Origin: a virus
IMG/VR virus record: IMGVR_UViG_3300009008_000010
Location: 56,241-120,240 of that record
Reading direction: 5' to 3' (one strand)
Length of the DNA stretch: 64,000 bases
In this document: one piece after another, positions 8,616 to 18,226 of the stretch
Layout of the letters: each line of letters opens with the position of its first letter
Position numbering within the stretch: the first letter of the stretch is position 1
Program-made: the position numbers and the translations under genes
Notes under the pieces: generated by a model
What the model saw: only the letters and a program-made list of their open reading frames with translations
Databases searched by the model: none
Told to the model about the DNA's origin: nothing

Positions 8616-9463
8616 TGCCAGAACCAACTCAAATGAACATGAGTTTTTCGTCTAATACTGGGGAACCCAGTCTTAACAGTTTGATTAAAGAAAGCCAAGG
8701 CGCAGCCAAAGATGTCAGAGTAAGGACGCCTCGTTTAAGTGTTACTTTGAAGCGGGTCGTTAAGTGGATTGAAGATCAAGATTACGATGATTTTACAAAA
8801 CAGGAATTAATTAAGGTTGCAAAATCCTATCCTGTAGGGGCTTTGAATAAGTTTAGAATGACCGCAAGGAATCATCTTGCTAGAATTCAGGAAAAAAAGA
8901 GAGATATAGATAGGCAGGGTGTTGTTAAAAAGGAAGCTATTGATATTGATTCTCTAAAAGATGAAGAGAGAAAGAAGGCTTTAGAATACAAAATATTACG
9001 TGCTCAGCAGAAGGCAGAAGAGGATGCTATAGCTGCACAGCAACAGGAAGATGAATTAAGGAAGCTGGCTGCGGCTCGACATAGTGAAGATGCTGCGAAT
9101 CCTCAGCCTCAACAACCTCAACAACCTCAAGTTCAAGCACAACCTGAACAACGTCGTTGGTATCCGCCTGAACGACCTCAAGAGTCTCAGCAACAGACAG
9201 AGCCTCAACGTCAACCTGTAAGTCTTGATTCTGCTATGCACCGTCAACAGCCTCAACAGCAACAGCCGCCTCAACAGCCCCAAGAAATGCCAACTTCTGG
9301 AACGGTAAAATTTGGACCGCCTCCAGAAATCAATAAGACAGCAGAGCAGAACAAGGCAGCAATGGATAATAGACGAGCCTTTGCTTTAAAAATGAAGCAG
9401 TTGGCCGACGAAGAAGACCAGGGAGATAATTTCTCAGCAGATGAGGATTGGATGAATGAGTAA
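8615..9463 (+). CDS. Gln/Pro-rich coiled-coil protein
   Basis: 282 residues. Residues 40-95 form a helical domain (TLKRVVKWIEDQDYDDF), then a charged coiled coil, then about 100 residues dominated by Gln and Pro (repeats of PQQPQ). The tail is acidic. Such low-complexity proteins are often scaffold or head-assembly factors; not assigned. Confidence 0.65.
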   Translation: MPEPTQMNMSFSSNTGEPSLNSLIKESQGAAKDVRVRTPRLSVTLKRVVKWIEDQDYDDFTKQELIKVAKSYPVGALNKFRMTARNHLARIQEKKRDIDRQGVVKKEAIDIDSLKDEERKKALEYKILRAQQKAEEDAIAAQQQEDELRKLAAARHSEDAANPQPQQPQQPQVQAQPEQRRWYPPERPQESQQQTEPQRQPVSLDSAMHRQQPQQQQPPQQPQEMPTSGTVKFGPPPEINKTAEQNKAAMDNRRAFALKMKQLADEEDQGDNFSADEDWMNE

Positions 9464-9695
9464 GAAAATTTATATTGTGGTTAGCACTGGTAGGCAGATT
9501 ACAGGGGATAATGTGGCTGCTTTGAGTGATTATTATGCAGTTAAAGTTCATAAGGCTTTTACTGATCCCAATAAAGCCCAGGAATACTGTAGCGGTATTT
9601 CTAAAGAATGGGAAGAAGATGTGGTAACACCAGAAGGAAAAGTCAAGTGTTACTGTACTAATATTGGTATCCAAGTTGTGGAATTAGAGGAGTAA
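9456..9695 (+). CDS. hypothetical protein
   Basis: 79 residues, overlapping the previous gene by 8 bases. Compact alpha/beta pattern beginning KKIYIVVSTGRQITGD. No family recognised. Confidence 0.6.
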   Translation: MSKKIYIVVSTGRQITGDNVAALSDYYAVKVHKAFTDPNKAQEYCSGISKEWEEDVVTPEGKVKCYCTNIGIQVVELEE

Positions 9696-9698
9696 AAT

Positions 9699-10460
9699 AT
9701 GGCTGATATGCCCCATAGTCCGCTTGAAGGCGAAAGACCTGAATTGCAAATTACCATGCATGATGGTAGTGAAGAACAGATTACTATTATCGTGGTTCAC
9801 AAAGACCGTCCCGAATATTTAAATATGTGCCTGCAATCTATTGCAGTAACAAGTTTGAATAATAATTACGAGATTGTCGTATCAGATAATTCAGTGGGAG
9901 ATGAGATTCATCCTCTTAATGAAACCTACGATTATTTAGACGCTCTTGAAGATGATGGCATTAAAGTTGTCAGAAACGAAAAGAATCTTTATTTTGGTCC
10001 TGCTTGTAACAAGGGTGTTGACAAGGCAGATAAGGCGTCTAATTATTATATTTTTATGCATTGCGATGTTGTGGTTATAAATCCAGCTTGGATTGATTTG
10101 TTGATTAATATTGCTGAGGCGCAAAATTCAGGTTTGGTAGGATGTGAGTTGCATTCTTATGTGATGCAAAATCAAAAGGTTGATTTTATTCAAGAATACT
10201 GTTTATTGGTGAGTAAAGATTGTTGGAAGGATGTCGGCCCTTGGCCAGATGAAATCCCACAAATCGGACCAGCTTTCGTGATGACCATTAGAGCACAGTC
10301 TTCTGGTTGGAAGCCTCAAATCATGCGTAATCCCATTTGCCATCATTACAAGACGTTTGCTTTAGATATTAGTGAATATGAGCGACTGTCCGAGCAGGCT
10401 ATGGTGGAATTGCCTAAAATGATTCGAGATGCGCAACAAATTTCAAAATCGGTAAAATGA
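9699..10460 (+). CDS. glycosyltransferase, GT2-like (GT-A fold)
   Basis: 253 residues. EQITIIVVHKDRPEYLNMCL and YEIVVSDNS match the nucleotide-sugar binding start of family 2 enzymes; MHCDVVVINPAW carries the metal-binding acidic motif. It overlaps the sulfotransferase gene by 4 bases, suggesting that a glycan is built and then sulfated, on the virion or the host surface. Confidence 0.8.
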   Translation: MADMPHSPLEGERPELQITMHDGSEEQITIIVVHKDRPEYLNMCLQSIAVTSLNNNYEIVVSDNSVGDEIHPLNETYDYLDALEDDGIKVVRNEKNLYFGPACNKGVDKADKASNYYIFMHCDVVVINPAWIDLLINIAEAQNSGLVGCELHSYVMQNQKVDFIQEYCLLVSKDCWKDVGPWPDEIPQIGPAFVMTIRAQSSGWKPQIMRNPICHHYKTFALDISEYERLSEQAMVELPKMIRDAQQISKSVK

Positions 10461-11041
10461 GAATAAGAGCGTTTGTTTTAGATAGACATTCTTTGATTTA
10501 TGTTGTTATATTCAAATCTGCTAGTAGATCCATTGTTGCTGCATGTAAGCAAGTTCACAAAAAGAAGAATATAATATCAATTACTGATGTAGATGAAAAG
10601 TTGTTGAAGTATTCATGGTTTACGTGTGTGCGAAATCCGTGGGATCGTTTGGTGTCATGTTACAGTTTTGCTGCACAACGCAAGAAACTAAAGGCACATT
10701 ATGTCATATTTGAAAAGTCATTGGGATTTGATACAACACCTTCTTGGAATGAGTTTGTAGAGAGGGTGTTGTCGGGCGATCCTTTGAATTCTAATGTGCA
10801 TTTCAGGCCACAAGTGCATAGAATCCCCAATTTGCCGGTGAGGATTCTAAATGTGGAAAGCCTGAATAATGACTGGAAAAAACTGAGAGAAGATTATCCT
10901 TTTATGCCCCCATTGACCCATGAAAACCCAAGTGATCATTCCCATTATTCTACATATTACACGGACGATTTAGCAAAAAGGGTAGGGGAATTTTATAAAG
11001 ATGATATTGATCGTTTTGGGTATAAATTTGAAAGGGAGTAG
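10457..11041 (+). CDS. sulfotransferase, carbohydrate type
   Basis: 194 residues. IFKSASRSI corresponds to the 5'-phosphosulfate loop, and FTCVRNPWDRLVSCYSF to the 3'-phosphate-binding region of PAPS-dependent sulfotransferases; HFRPQVHRI also fits the family. Overlaps the glycosyltransferase gene. Phage sulfotransferases are uncommon; the acceptor is unknown. Confidence 0.8.
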   Translation: MRIRAFVLDRHSLIYVVIFKSASRSIVAACKQVHKKKNIISITDVDEKLLKYSWFTCVRNPWDRLVSCYSFAAQRKKLKAHYVIFEKSLGFDTTPSWNEFVERVLSGDPLNSNVHFRPQVHRIPNLPVRILNVESLNNDWKKLREDYPFMPPLTHENPSDHSHYSTYYTDDLAKRVGEFYKDDIDRFGYKFERE

Positions 11042-11042
11042 G

Positions 11043-11228
11043 CTATTTCTTTTTCATTTGTGGTGGACGAATAGAGTTTATTTCTTTATCTCTCATTACT
11101 GGCTTCTTACCCAAGACAAATCCTCTCGCCCTATCACTTGCCAATCTTTTGGATCTATCCTCTGGCTTTTCGTTTTTGGGCACATCTGCTGCGGCTAATT
11201 CAGTCAGCCATTCTTTAAATGTTTTCAT
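11043..11228 (-). CDS. small putative internal protein with capsid-targeting N-terminus
   Basis: 61 residues, MKTFKEWLTEL at the start: the closest match here to the T4 targeting sequence, with a candidate cut after WLTE. The rest is basic and disordered. Last of three consecutive minus-strand genes with this signal. Confidence 0.6.
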   Translation of the reverse strand: MKTFKEWLTELAAADVPKNEKPEDRSKRLASDRARGFVLGKKPVMRDKEINSIRPPQMKKK

Positions 11229-11665
11229 TTTAGACCTTTAATGAATTTTTCCCACTGTTCGTGATCATGGATGACAATTTTATTTTTGGCATATGTGTTG
11301 GCGTATGCGTGGCAAAATAATTCTTCTGGGTTCTGATTTTGGTGGTCCTCTTTGGTCTTTTTTACTACTTTGGCCCATTTATCTTGAATGGGTTTTTCTA
11401 ATGTAGCCCAAACCAGATGTGCTAATTCATGCAAAAGCGTGAATTCTCGACCGTAATTCCAAGGGGACGCTATGGTTACTGTTTTGGCTTTTGTGTCAAT
11501 ACAGCCCACATGTTCATTGTCATTAGGCAAGGTATTCCCGCCTTTGAAGTTGAATTTGAACCCTTTTATTAGCGCAGCGTGTTTGGCAGGCAATTTGGAG
11601 ATTGTCTGCTTGATTTCGCTTTTGTAACTATCTTCCGACTCTGTGAGAAATTGTTTAAATGTCAT
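11225..11665 (-). CDS. zinc metallopeptidase (HELAH) with capsid-targeting N-terminus
   Basis: 146 residues. HELAHLVW is a zincin HExxH site, and NPEELFCHAYANTYA downstream supplies a plausible third ligand Glu. The first residues, MTFKQFLTES, match the capsid-targeting pattern with a cut after FLTE. Together this suggests a protease packaged in the head and delivered with the DNA, like T4 Alt and internal proteins. Alternative: a prohead-maturation enzyme acting inside the head. Confidence 0.75.
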   Translation of the reverse strand: MTFKQFLTESEDSYKSEIKQTISKLPAKHAALIKGFKFNFKGGNTLPNDNEHVGCIDTKAKTVTIASPWNYGREFTLLHELAHLVWATLEKPIQDKWAKVVKKTKEDHQNQNPEELFCHAYANTYAKNKIVIHDHEQWEKFIKGLK

Positions 11666-12045
11666 TTTGGCGTAATAAAATCATTCATTGCTCCACCTAG
11701 TCTGTTCTGGACACTGCTGAGCTTGTTTACATCTCTTTGGGTTTTGTTAGCATAAAAATTAGCTTTTCCCATTGATTTGAGTCCTTGAATCGCATTTTGG
11801 TATCGATCTGGCATATGGGTTTTCATATTTGCGATTTCTTCTGGTGATAATTGATAATGCTGCATTATTAGTTGGTCATAATTTTGCCCTGGCGATTCAC
11901 CGCCGCCGCCACCGATGCCGCCACCGATGCCCATTGCACCAGCGGCCAATGCACCACCTACCGCTGCTCTTTTTGCCCATTTTCGCCAATCTTCATTGAA
12001 AAAATCAGGGTGTTCGTTATCTAAAAATTCATAAAATGTTCTCAT
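11662..12045 (-). CDS. putative internal protein with capsid-targeting N-terminus and glycine-rich hydrophobic segment
   Basis: 127 residues, start MRTFYEFLDNEH. A possible membrane-active segment rich in Ala/Gly follows (AAVGGALAAGAMGIGGGIGG, residues 26-45), then a helical C-terminal half. First gene of the minus-strand trio and overlapping the metallopeptidase gene by 4 bases. A role in genome entry is possible but unproven. Confidence 0.6.
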   Translation of the reverse strand: MRTFYEFLDNEHPDFFNEDWRKWAKRAAVGGALAAGAMGIGGGIGGGGGESPGQNYDQLIMQHYQLSPEEIANMKTHMPDRYQNAIQGLKSMGKANFYANKTQRDVNKLSSVQNRLGGAMNDFITPK

Positions 12046-12113
12046 GTTGAATCCTTTATAATTGTATTGTTCTTATTTATATATAGTAGCAACTCCTTTT
12101 TGAAAGGAATTTG

Positions 12114-12782
12114 ATGGCAAGAACTAAAAAAGCTAATGGTGGGAGTATCCCTAAATTTCATATCAACTTTTTAAATGACTCACAAAAATTAGCATATGGG
12201 GTGTATCAACAGCATGATATAGTCATTATGACAGGCCCCGCAGGAACAGGGAAAACACACTTGGCCTCAGCATTTGCAATTGCTGATGTGTTAAGTAAGA
12301 AAAAGAGGCGGATTATTCTTACAAGACCAGTAGTGGAAGCTGGTGAGCGATTAGGTTTTCTCCCAGGAACTTTAGAAGAAAAAATAAATCCTTATGTGAT
12401 GCCAGTGTATGATTGTTTTAAAAAAATGGTAGGAAACGGCAATACCGAGCAGTTTGAAAACTTTCTTGACACATATGTAGAAGTTGCACCAATAGCGTAT
12501 ATGAGAGGTAGAACTTTCGATGACGCTGTGTGTATTTTTGATGAAGCCCAAAATGCTGAGTATTCACAATTGAAGTTGTTTCTAACTAGATTTGGACAAA
12601 ACAGTAAAATAATTATCACTGGAGATCCGAGACAAAGCGATTTACCAGGGGATAACGTGCCTTTGGTGGATATTACAGCTAGGATTGAAACTGTTCCAGG
12701 TATCGGCATAGTTAGGTTCTCAGAAGACTCAATTGTGCGACATGCGCTTGTTTCTGAGATTTTGAAAAAATTAGAGGCGTAA
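12114..12782 (+). CDS. phoH: PhoH-like ATPase
   Basis: 222 residues. Walker A GPAGTGKTHLA (about residue 40), Walker B VCIFDEAQN and the sensor TGDPRQSDLPG are the PhoH signature. Frequent in large myoviruses; proposed to be an RNA helicase or RNA-linked ATPase. GAAAGGAA precedes the ATG and a TATATATAG element lies about 40 bases upstream. Confidence 0.92.
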   Translation: MARTKKANGGSIPKFHINFLNDSQKLAYGVYQQHDIVIMTGPAGTGKTHLASAFAIADVLSKKKRRIILTRPVVEAGERLGFLPGTLEEKINPYVMPVYDCFKKMVGNGNTEQFENFLDTYVEVAPIAYMRGRTFDDAVCIFDEAQNAEYSQLKLFLTRFGQNSKIIITGDPRQSDLPGDNVPLVDITARIETVPGIGIVRFSEDSIVRHALVSEILKKLEA

Positions 12783-12811
12783 TTCATATCGTTTTATATT
12801 TATCATAAATT

Positions 12812-12846
12812 GAACCCCTCACAGATTTGTGGGGGGTTCTTTCATA
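12812..12846 (+). terminator. Rho-independent terminator after phoH
   Basis: Stem GAACCCCTCACA (12812-12823) with TGTGGGGGGTTC (12828-12839), loop GATT, followed by TTTCATAAAT. It separates phoH from the tail-fibre gene. Confidence 0.75.
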
Positions 12847-12855
12847 AATAGCTTT

Positions 12856-15800
12856 ATGAGCAGTGGAAATATATTAGACATATCATCATGGACAGTGGGA
12901 ACAGGCAGTGTTACTCATTTTTCTGCTTATGGCGATGGCAATGAGAGTCACAGGTTTCTAGCTGATGATCCTTTTGGCAATACGGCTGTTGTATGGGAGG
13001 CTCGTCCCACGTTGGGTGATAATTTAGGTGGTGGTTTTACTGGTGGCGATATATCCATCATGGCTGACCACAACAGCATGTATCGTTTCTCCGTTTGGGG
13101 AAAAAGAACTGTTACGGGCACCGCTTATAATGGTTTTGGTCTGACGACCACTACAGGTGTATATCGACGTAGTACCGGCCAGCTAATGGGAACAGGATCA
13201 GTTTTCATGGTGTATGATGGTGGGGCTTTGAATGAGTGGCTGTTGATGGTGGGTTTTGTTTGGCCAAGCGGGTCGGGCATGGGCGCTTTTCATGCTGATT
13301 CAGGAATTTATAACACTTCTGGGAAAATAGCAGATGTTTCTGAAGAATATGTTTGGGAAACTACAAACACCGCATTAAGGTGTCGTAATGTTCTTTATCA
13401 ACCACTTGATGCAGCTACTAGACACCGATGGGTTTATCCTAGAATTGATTTGGTGACTGGTGATGAACCAACCGTAGAAGAGTTGCTCAGTCATTCAATG
13501 GGCCAAACTGGGGCAGTTAGCGGTGGTGTAGCGGCCCCAACCACGACTTATGGTTTTATGCCTTCTGGTGGTGCAACCGTTGCTGGTTGGACTCAATATC
13601 CAACAAAAATAATTTCTGGTGAAACTGATGGAAGGTTTGGTCTTAGTGTATCTATTTCTAATGAGGGTGATACTGCGGCTATTGGTGCCCCAGATGAAGA
13701 TTCTGTTTATATTTTCACAAAATCAGCAAGTGGAGTTTGGTCTGAGCAACAAAAAATAACCAGTTCTGTAGCTGACAGCGCTTTTGGTGCTTCTGTAGCT
13801 GTTTCAGGAGATGGTAATACAGTTGTTATTGGATCTCCCGCATATGATTCTCTTCCCCAAATAACTAACCGAGGCATTGTTTATGTGTATAAAAGATCGG
13901 GTGGGGTTTGGACTCGCCAAAAGATAATTTATTGTGGTGATGCAAAAATCGATCCCAACCACCCTTCGGGCGAACAATTTGGGCATGAAGTGGCTATTAG
14001 CGGTGATACTATAGTAATTAGCGCCAGATTTGCGGATTCATCTTGGGATGATTACGATACTGTGGGAGGGGTTTATGTTCATACAGAATCAAGTGGTTGG
14101 GCACGTCAGCAAAGGTTGCACGCTGATGATTTTGGGAATAATTGGGGATTTAATGTTGTAGACATTTCTGGTGATACAATTATTGTAGGTGCGACTGGGG
14201 CCAATAGTGTTGGTGCTGCTTATGTTTTTACAAGATCAGGTGAAACTTGGACCCAACAACAGAAGTTGACTGTTAGCGAAAATAGTTTTGGTGCTAGTGT
14301 TTCCATCTCTAATGATGGAAACACAGCAGCTATTGGGTCTGAGGATAGCGTTTATACTTTTGTAAAATCGGGTGCAACTTGGTCTGAGCAACAAAAAATA
14401 ACTCCTAGTGATGCTGAGTTTGGAGATCAATTTGGCGACTCTGGGTGTGTTTCAATTTCTAGTAATGGAAATGCATTGATTGTTGGTGACATATATGAAG
14501 GCGATCCAGTTCAACAACTCTCTACAGGTGCCGCTTATATTTTCAAAAGATCAGGTGGCACTTGGACCCAACAGAAAAGATTGCTCGCAAGTGATGCTCA
14601 AGCCGGGGATGGATTTGGTCGTGTAGCTATTTCCGGTAACGGCAACGATACATTGGTAGGTGCATTATTTGCTGATGGAAATGATGGGGCTGCGTACTTC
14701 TTCTCAGAATCACCAATGGCTAGTGTAAGTCAAATTGACTTTGAAACTGGTGCTGGTGGTGCAGTAGTGGGTGGCTCTGTAAGTATTTTAAATGAAATTA
14801 ATCCTTCTGGTGGTGTAGTTGTAAGTGGAACTGCACCTTATGCTTATGGGTACGGCATTTCTGGTGGAGTGGTTGTTGGAGGAGATGTCGATCCAACTTA
14901 CATTGATTTTGAAACTAGCTCTGGCGGTGCGGTAACAGGTGGATCTGCAAGTTTGGTGCATGAAGAAGCCGCACACGGCGGCGCTGTTGTTGGTGGTTCC
15001 TCGCCTGCTGCTTATAGTTATCCAATTTCTGGCGGGGCTGTTACTGGCGGAACTGTTCAAATAAATATGTCAGATTCCGAGACTGGTTCTGGCGGTGCGG
15101 TGACAGGCGGATCTGCCAAGGTCAGTTTGATTGTTGCTGAAGAAGGAAGTGGTGGTGTAGTCGTAAATGGCACTGCCTCACATGCTTACGGGTACGCCAT
15201 TTCAGGCGGCGTAGTTGTTAATGGTGAAGCAGATGTTGATGATAGTTGGTATGTTCCCAGTAAGGGTGCTGAGGGTGGAGACGAGAGTGTAGATACGCAA
15301 GAAGAAGATGAAATTGCCACACACACCTTCGATGCAGAGAAAACATTTGAGTATCACGCTGGTTCTTGTGTTCCATTTTATTGGCAAGTAGAGAGCAGGT
15401 GCCGTCCTGTTAAGTGTGTTATTTGGGGCGAGAATCAATGGACGGTTGTTGAATATGATTATGTTCTGCCTACTCTGGAGTGCGAACGCAAGCAAATGGC
15501 TATAATTATGGCTTGCACTTTTGCAGAGGTTTGCAAAAAAATGGCTCTAAGGGGATTTAGATTTCCTATCGAAAAGGTTTTAAGATTTACACAACCTGCT
15601 AGAACAGGCGATTCAGCCAATCCAAATCATTTTGATGGTTGTGGCACTTATGTTCAAGAATATCCACCAGTGGATGGAGGTTCAGATATACCTCTTGATT
15701 GTTTAGATTTTCTGTTAGAGGGCGAAATAGAATCTGATTGGGGAGTGTTTACCCGTGTAGAATGGGCTGGGACTAGCATAGCAAATGGTGGCGTTGAGGT

Positions 15801-16641
15801 TGGTGGCGATGCTGATATAAAAACAGATAGACGTTCCATGAATGTCACTGGCGGCGTTGTAGTGGGTGGCACAGGAAGCAATTATCTTGGTGACTTTAGC
15901 ACAACTTGGGGTGGTTATTCTGAATTAATCAGCATAGAAGGAGAATTTACCACTCAACAGGGTGAACCGTTGTTGCCTGGAACTGGTTTAGTGATTGATG
16001 AATGTTCTTGTGATTCATTGCCTATTCAAGTTGCCATGACTCATAATTTAAATGATTCTCTTAAAATACAGCAATTTTTGACAAGGAATGCCGAAGAATT
16101 TCCTGAAAGAATCACTCTTTATCACAATAAGGTAAACTACTCCTGGCAGGCGAATATTCATTTTCAAGGATGGGCTGCTGACGGGGTAACTCAGGAAACG
16201 TGGGATTTCCTTTTTGAGTGGGCATGTGTTGCTGAAGTGGGAAATATACCATTGGGCAACACATGGAAATGGAGCATGTATGTTAAACAGAGGAACCTTT
16301 CAACTGGGGAAGATTTTGATACAAGGATTCTTTTAGTTTTTGATTCTACTTTGGTCTGTCCTCCTCACCTGGGTCTTAGACACATATTTTCTCTAAACAC
16401 GGAAGAACTTACATGGTCATTCGCATCACCGATAGGCACATATGATGCTAATGTTAATTTAAACGTTTGTACCGATAATGCTGGCATATTTAAATCTCCA
16501 CAGTGGTTAAGGAGTCCTGTTTTTAAGATTGGGGTCATTCCACAGGGCACGCTCGGTAGAACTACAGTCACCAACATTAATAATGATATTTTCAAAGATC
16601 GTACTGTATTAACAAGTGGTCCTAGTGTCCCCGTGAGGTAG
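12856..16641 (+). CDS. large tail fibre / adhesin with FG-GAP-like propeller and GG(V/A)V repeats
   Basis: 1261 residues from ATG 12856; the upstream in-frame GTG lies inside the terminator stem. Residues about 245-620 hold repeated blocks such as GRFGLSVSISNEGDTAAIG and VYIFTKS, FG-GAP-like blades of a beta-propeller. Residues about 630-830 carry many copies of GG(A/V)V(V/T)GG. A Cys-containing C-terminal part (from about 840) may be the attachment domain. Probably a receptor-binding fibre; size and repeats are the evidence. Confidence 0.75.
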   Translation: MSSGNILDISSWTVGTGSVTHFSAYGDGNESHRFLADDPFGNTAVVWEARPTLGDNLGGGFTGGDISIMADHNSMYRFSVWGKRTVTGTAYNGFGLTTTTGVYRRSTGQLMGTGSVFMVYDGGALNEWLLMVGFVWPSGSGMGAFHADSGIYNTSGKIADVSEEYVWETTNTALRCRNVLYQPLDAATRHRWVYPRIDLVTGDEPTVEELLSHSMGQTGAVSGGVAAPTTTYGFMPSGGATVAGWTQYPTKIISGETDGRFGLSVSISNEGDTAAIGAPDEDSVYIFTKSASGVWSEQQKITSSVADSAFGASVAVSGDGNTVVIGSPAYDSLPQITNRGIVYVYKRSGGVWTRQKIIYCGDAKIDPNHPSGEQFGHEVAISGDTIVISARFADSSWDDYDTVGGVYVHTESSGWARQQRLHADDFGNNWGFNVVDISGDTIIVGATGANSVGAAYVFTRSGETWTQQQKLTVSENSFGASVSISNDGNTAAIGSEDSVYTFVKSGATWSEQQKITPSDAEFGDQFGDSGCVSISSNGNALIVGDIYEGDPVQQLSTGAAYIFKRSGGTWTQQKRLLASDAQAGDGFGRVAISGNGNDTLVGALFADGNDGAAYFFSESPMASVSQIDFETGAGGAVVGGSVSILNEINPSGGVVVSGTAPYAYGYGISGGVVVGGDVDPTYIDFETSSGGAVTGGSASLVHEEAAHGGAVVGGSSPAAYSYPISGGAVTGGTVQINMSDSETGSGGAVTGGSAKVSLIVAEEGSGGVVVNGTASHAYGYAISGGVVVNGEADVDDSWYVPSKGAEGGDESVDTQEEDEIATHTFDAEKTFEYHAGSCVPFYWQVESRCRPVKCVIWGENQWTVVEYDYVLPTLECERKQMAIIMACTFAEVCKKMALRGFRFPIEKVLRFTQPARTGDSANPNHFDGCGTYVQEYPPVDGGSDIPLDCLDFLLEGEIESDWGVFTRVEWAGTSIANGGVEVGGDADIKTDRRSMNVTGGVVVGGTGSNYLGDFSTTWGGYSELISIEGEFTTQQGEPLLPGTGLVIDECSCDSLPIQVAMTHNLNDSLKIQQFLTRNAEEFPERITLYHNKVNYSWQANIHFQGWAADGVTQETWDFLFEWACVAEVGNIPLGNTWKWSMYVKQRNLSTGEDFDTRILLVFDSTLVCPPHLGLRHIFSLNTEELTWSFASPIGTYDANVNLNVCTDNAGIFKSPQWLRSPVFKIGVIPQGTLGRTTVTNINNDIFKDRTVLTSGPSVPVR

Positions 16642-16643
16642 TA

Positions 16644-16898
16644 ATGGAAATATTTTTACTGACAGTAATATTGCTGATATTGATATTTGACACTGTATCC
16701 ACAGTTCTTGTTGGAGCGGCAACGGCTAGGAATACCGAAAACATAGAGGCAATTGCTATGGTCCTCTTGCAATCGAGAAAACCGAGCGATGCCCCAGCAG
16801 GCCATCGTTATGATCCAGGCAGTCAACTGGATGATTTACAAACACAAGAGACGCTTTTAGAGCCAAAACCAGAAGACCTCCCTGAACTTCGCAAATGA
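16644..16898 (+). CDS. small membrane protein
   Basis: 84 residues: an N-terminal transmembrane helix (EIFLLTVILLILIF), then a soluble Pro/Glu-rich tail. It follows the fibre gene by two bases. Could be a fibre-associated or lysis protein; not assigned. Confidence 0.6.
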   Translation: MEIFLLTVILLILIFDTVSTVLVGAATARNTENIEAIAMVLLQSRKPSDAPAGHRYDPGSQLDDLQTQETLLEPKPEDLPELRK

Positions 16899-16979
16899 TC
16901 TTGATTTTTTCTGGAGAATACAGGAGAATACATCAGAATGCGATAGACTATAACTGATGGTTTTTGAGGATTTTGAAAA

Positions 16980-17885
16980 ATGGTACGATTCATTCTTCTT
17001 CTAGCAATTTTGTTTTCATGTGGTGCGGTCAATGCTCAGGATCGTCCTGTTCCCATTCCTGTCATCTATGAGGGAACTGTCAAAATAGAATCCGAAGATC
17101 CTCAATTGAAGGATTTGGTGTGGCATCGCTGGACGGCAGGGAAGTTCACCATTCTTGCTTTGAATGACCAGCAAGGTAAATATCTGGCACAAAACGTCAA
17201 CAATATAAAATACTGGGCTTTAAGCAGGTGGGGATTGCCAGATGTGCCTCTTTCAGCAGAATGTCGCCTCTTGTGCGTCTATGACGCCCAATTAATGAAC
17301 AAGCTATTTCGTTTAACTCGTTCCAGAGTTGAGACTAGGAAAGAGAATTCACAAATAAAGATGTATGCCGGATGGTTGCTTACGAATGCCGATCCATCTG
17401 TCACGTTACCTGTCCCCTTGACTCAAGTTTGCTTGAGTCAAGTGGATCAGGTTTATGGTTTGGGGTTGGGATTTTGGGCCAAGAGGGGGTTTGGACAACT
17501 TAATTTACCTGTTGCAAAAATTAAAGAAGAGATTGTTGCATTGCACCAGCATTTGACAACAGGAAAAAGCGTTTATTTCTCAAAAACGCTTCTCAACATG
17601 GAACAATCAAGCTATGACAAGTTGAGTGACGAAGACAAGAATTTATTTGACAGACAATGTATGGTCATGGTGCTTCTTTTGAGGAAGGAGTTTGGACAGC
17701 AAAAACTGCACGCTTTTATGAATTCGGATAATAATAACCCTGAATTGCTTTTAAGAAGGGTGTATTTATTTCGAGATTATAGTCAGTTTGATGTTAGTTT
17801 AATGCGTTATATGGGTGACTTATGCAAAGATGTTCTCAACTCCAAAACTCCAGATTCCTATTTAAGTATTACTCCAGCAAAGTGA
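16980..17885 (+). CDS. secreted hypothetical protein
   Basis: 301 residues with a signal peptide (ILLLAILFSCGAVNAQ, likely cut after NAQ). The rest resembles the secreted DUF1570-type proteins common in Planctomycetota (KYWALSRWGLPD, LHAFMNSDNNNPELLLRR), but I see no peptidase motif. Unusual in a phage. Confidence 0.6.
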   Translation: MVRFILLLAILFSCGAVNAQDRPVPIPVIYEGTVKIESEDPQLKDLVWHRWTAGKFTILALNDQQGKYLAQNVNNIKYWALSRWGLPDVPLSAECRLLCVYDAQLMNKLFRLTRSRVETRKENSQIKMYAGWLLTNADPSVTLPVPLTQVCLSQVDQVYGLGLGFWAKRGFGQLNLPVAKIKEEIVALHQHLTTGKSVYFSKTLLNMEQSSYDKLSDEDKNLFDRQCMVMVLLLRKEFGQQKLHAFMNSDNNNPELLLRRVYLFRDYSQFDVSLMRYMGDLCKDVLNSKTPDSYLSITPAK

Positions 17886-17929
17886 GAGGCATCTATACTA
17901 AATAGATGTAGGCTAACAAAGGAGGTTTT

Positions 17930-18226
17930 ATGGGAGTTTTTTCAGTCGTAATGTGGTTAATTTACGGCCTTATCGTAGGTTTATTTGCGAAAGCATTGCA
18001 CCCTGGCGATGATCCTGTGGGATTTTTACCTACAATCGGAGTAGGTGTAGCAGGTTCTTTTGTTGGTGGCTTGATAAATTATGTTTTAGGTAACGGTTCA
18101 AGTCCTCTACAATCATCTGGCATCCTTATGGGCGTCATAGGTGGTGTGATTTTTTTGGTGATTTTCCGATGGGGCAAACTAAAATATAGTGGTAGAAGTT
18201 TCTGGACCGGGAGACGTTTATATTGA
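17930..18226 (+). CDS. GlsB/YeaQ/YmgE family membrane protein
   Basis: 98 residues with three hydrophobic helices: LIYGLIVGLFAKALHPG, VGVAGSFVGGLINYVLG and MGVIGGVIFLVIF. The pattern with Lys and HPGDDP after helix one matches transglycosylase-associated stress proteins. AAAGGAGG is strong. Possibly alters the host envelope. Confidence 0.78.
   Translation: MGVFSVVMWLIYGLIVGLFAKALHPGDDPVGFLPTIGVGVAGSFVGGLINYVLGNGSSPLQSSGILMGVIGGVIFLVIFRWGKLKYSGRSFWTGRRLY

Noticed and set aside
12829-12855. GTG start for the tail fibre
   Set aside because: It lies inside the terminator stem after phoH; ATG 12856 is more likely.
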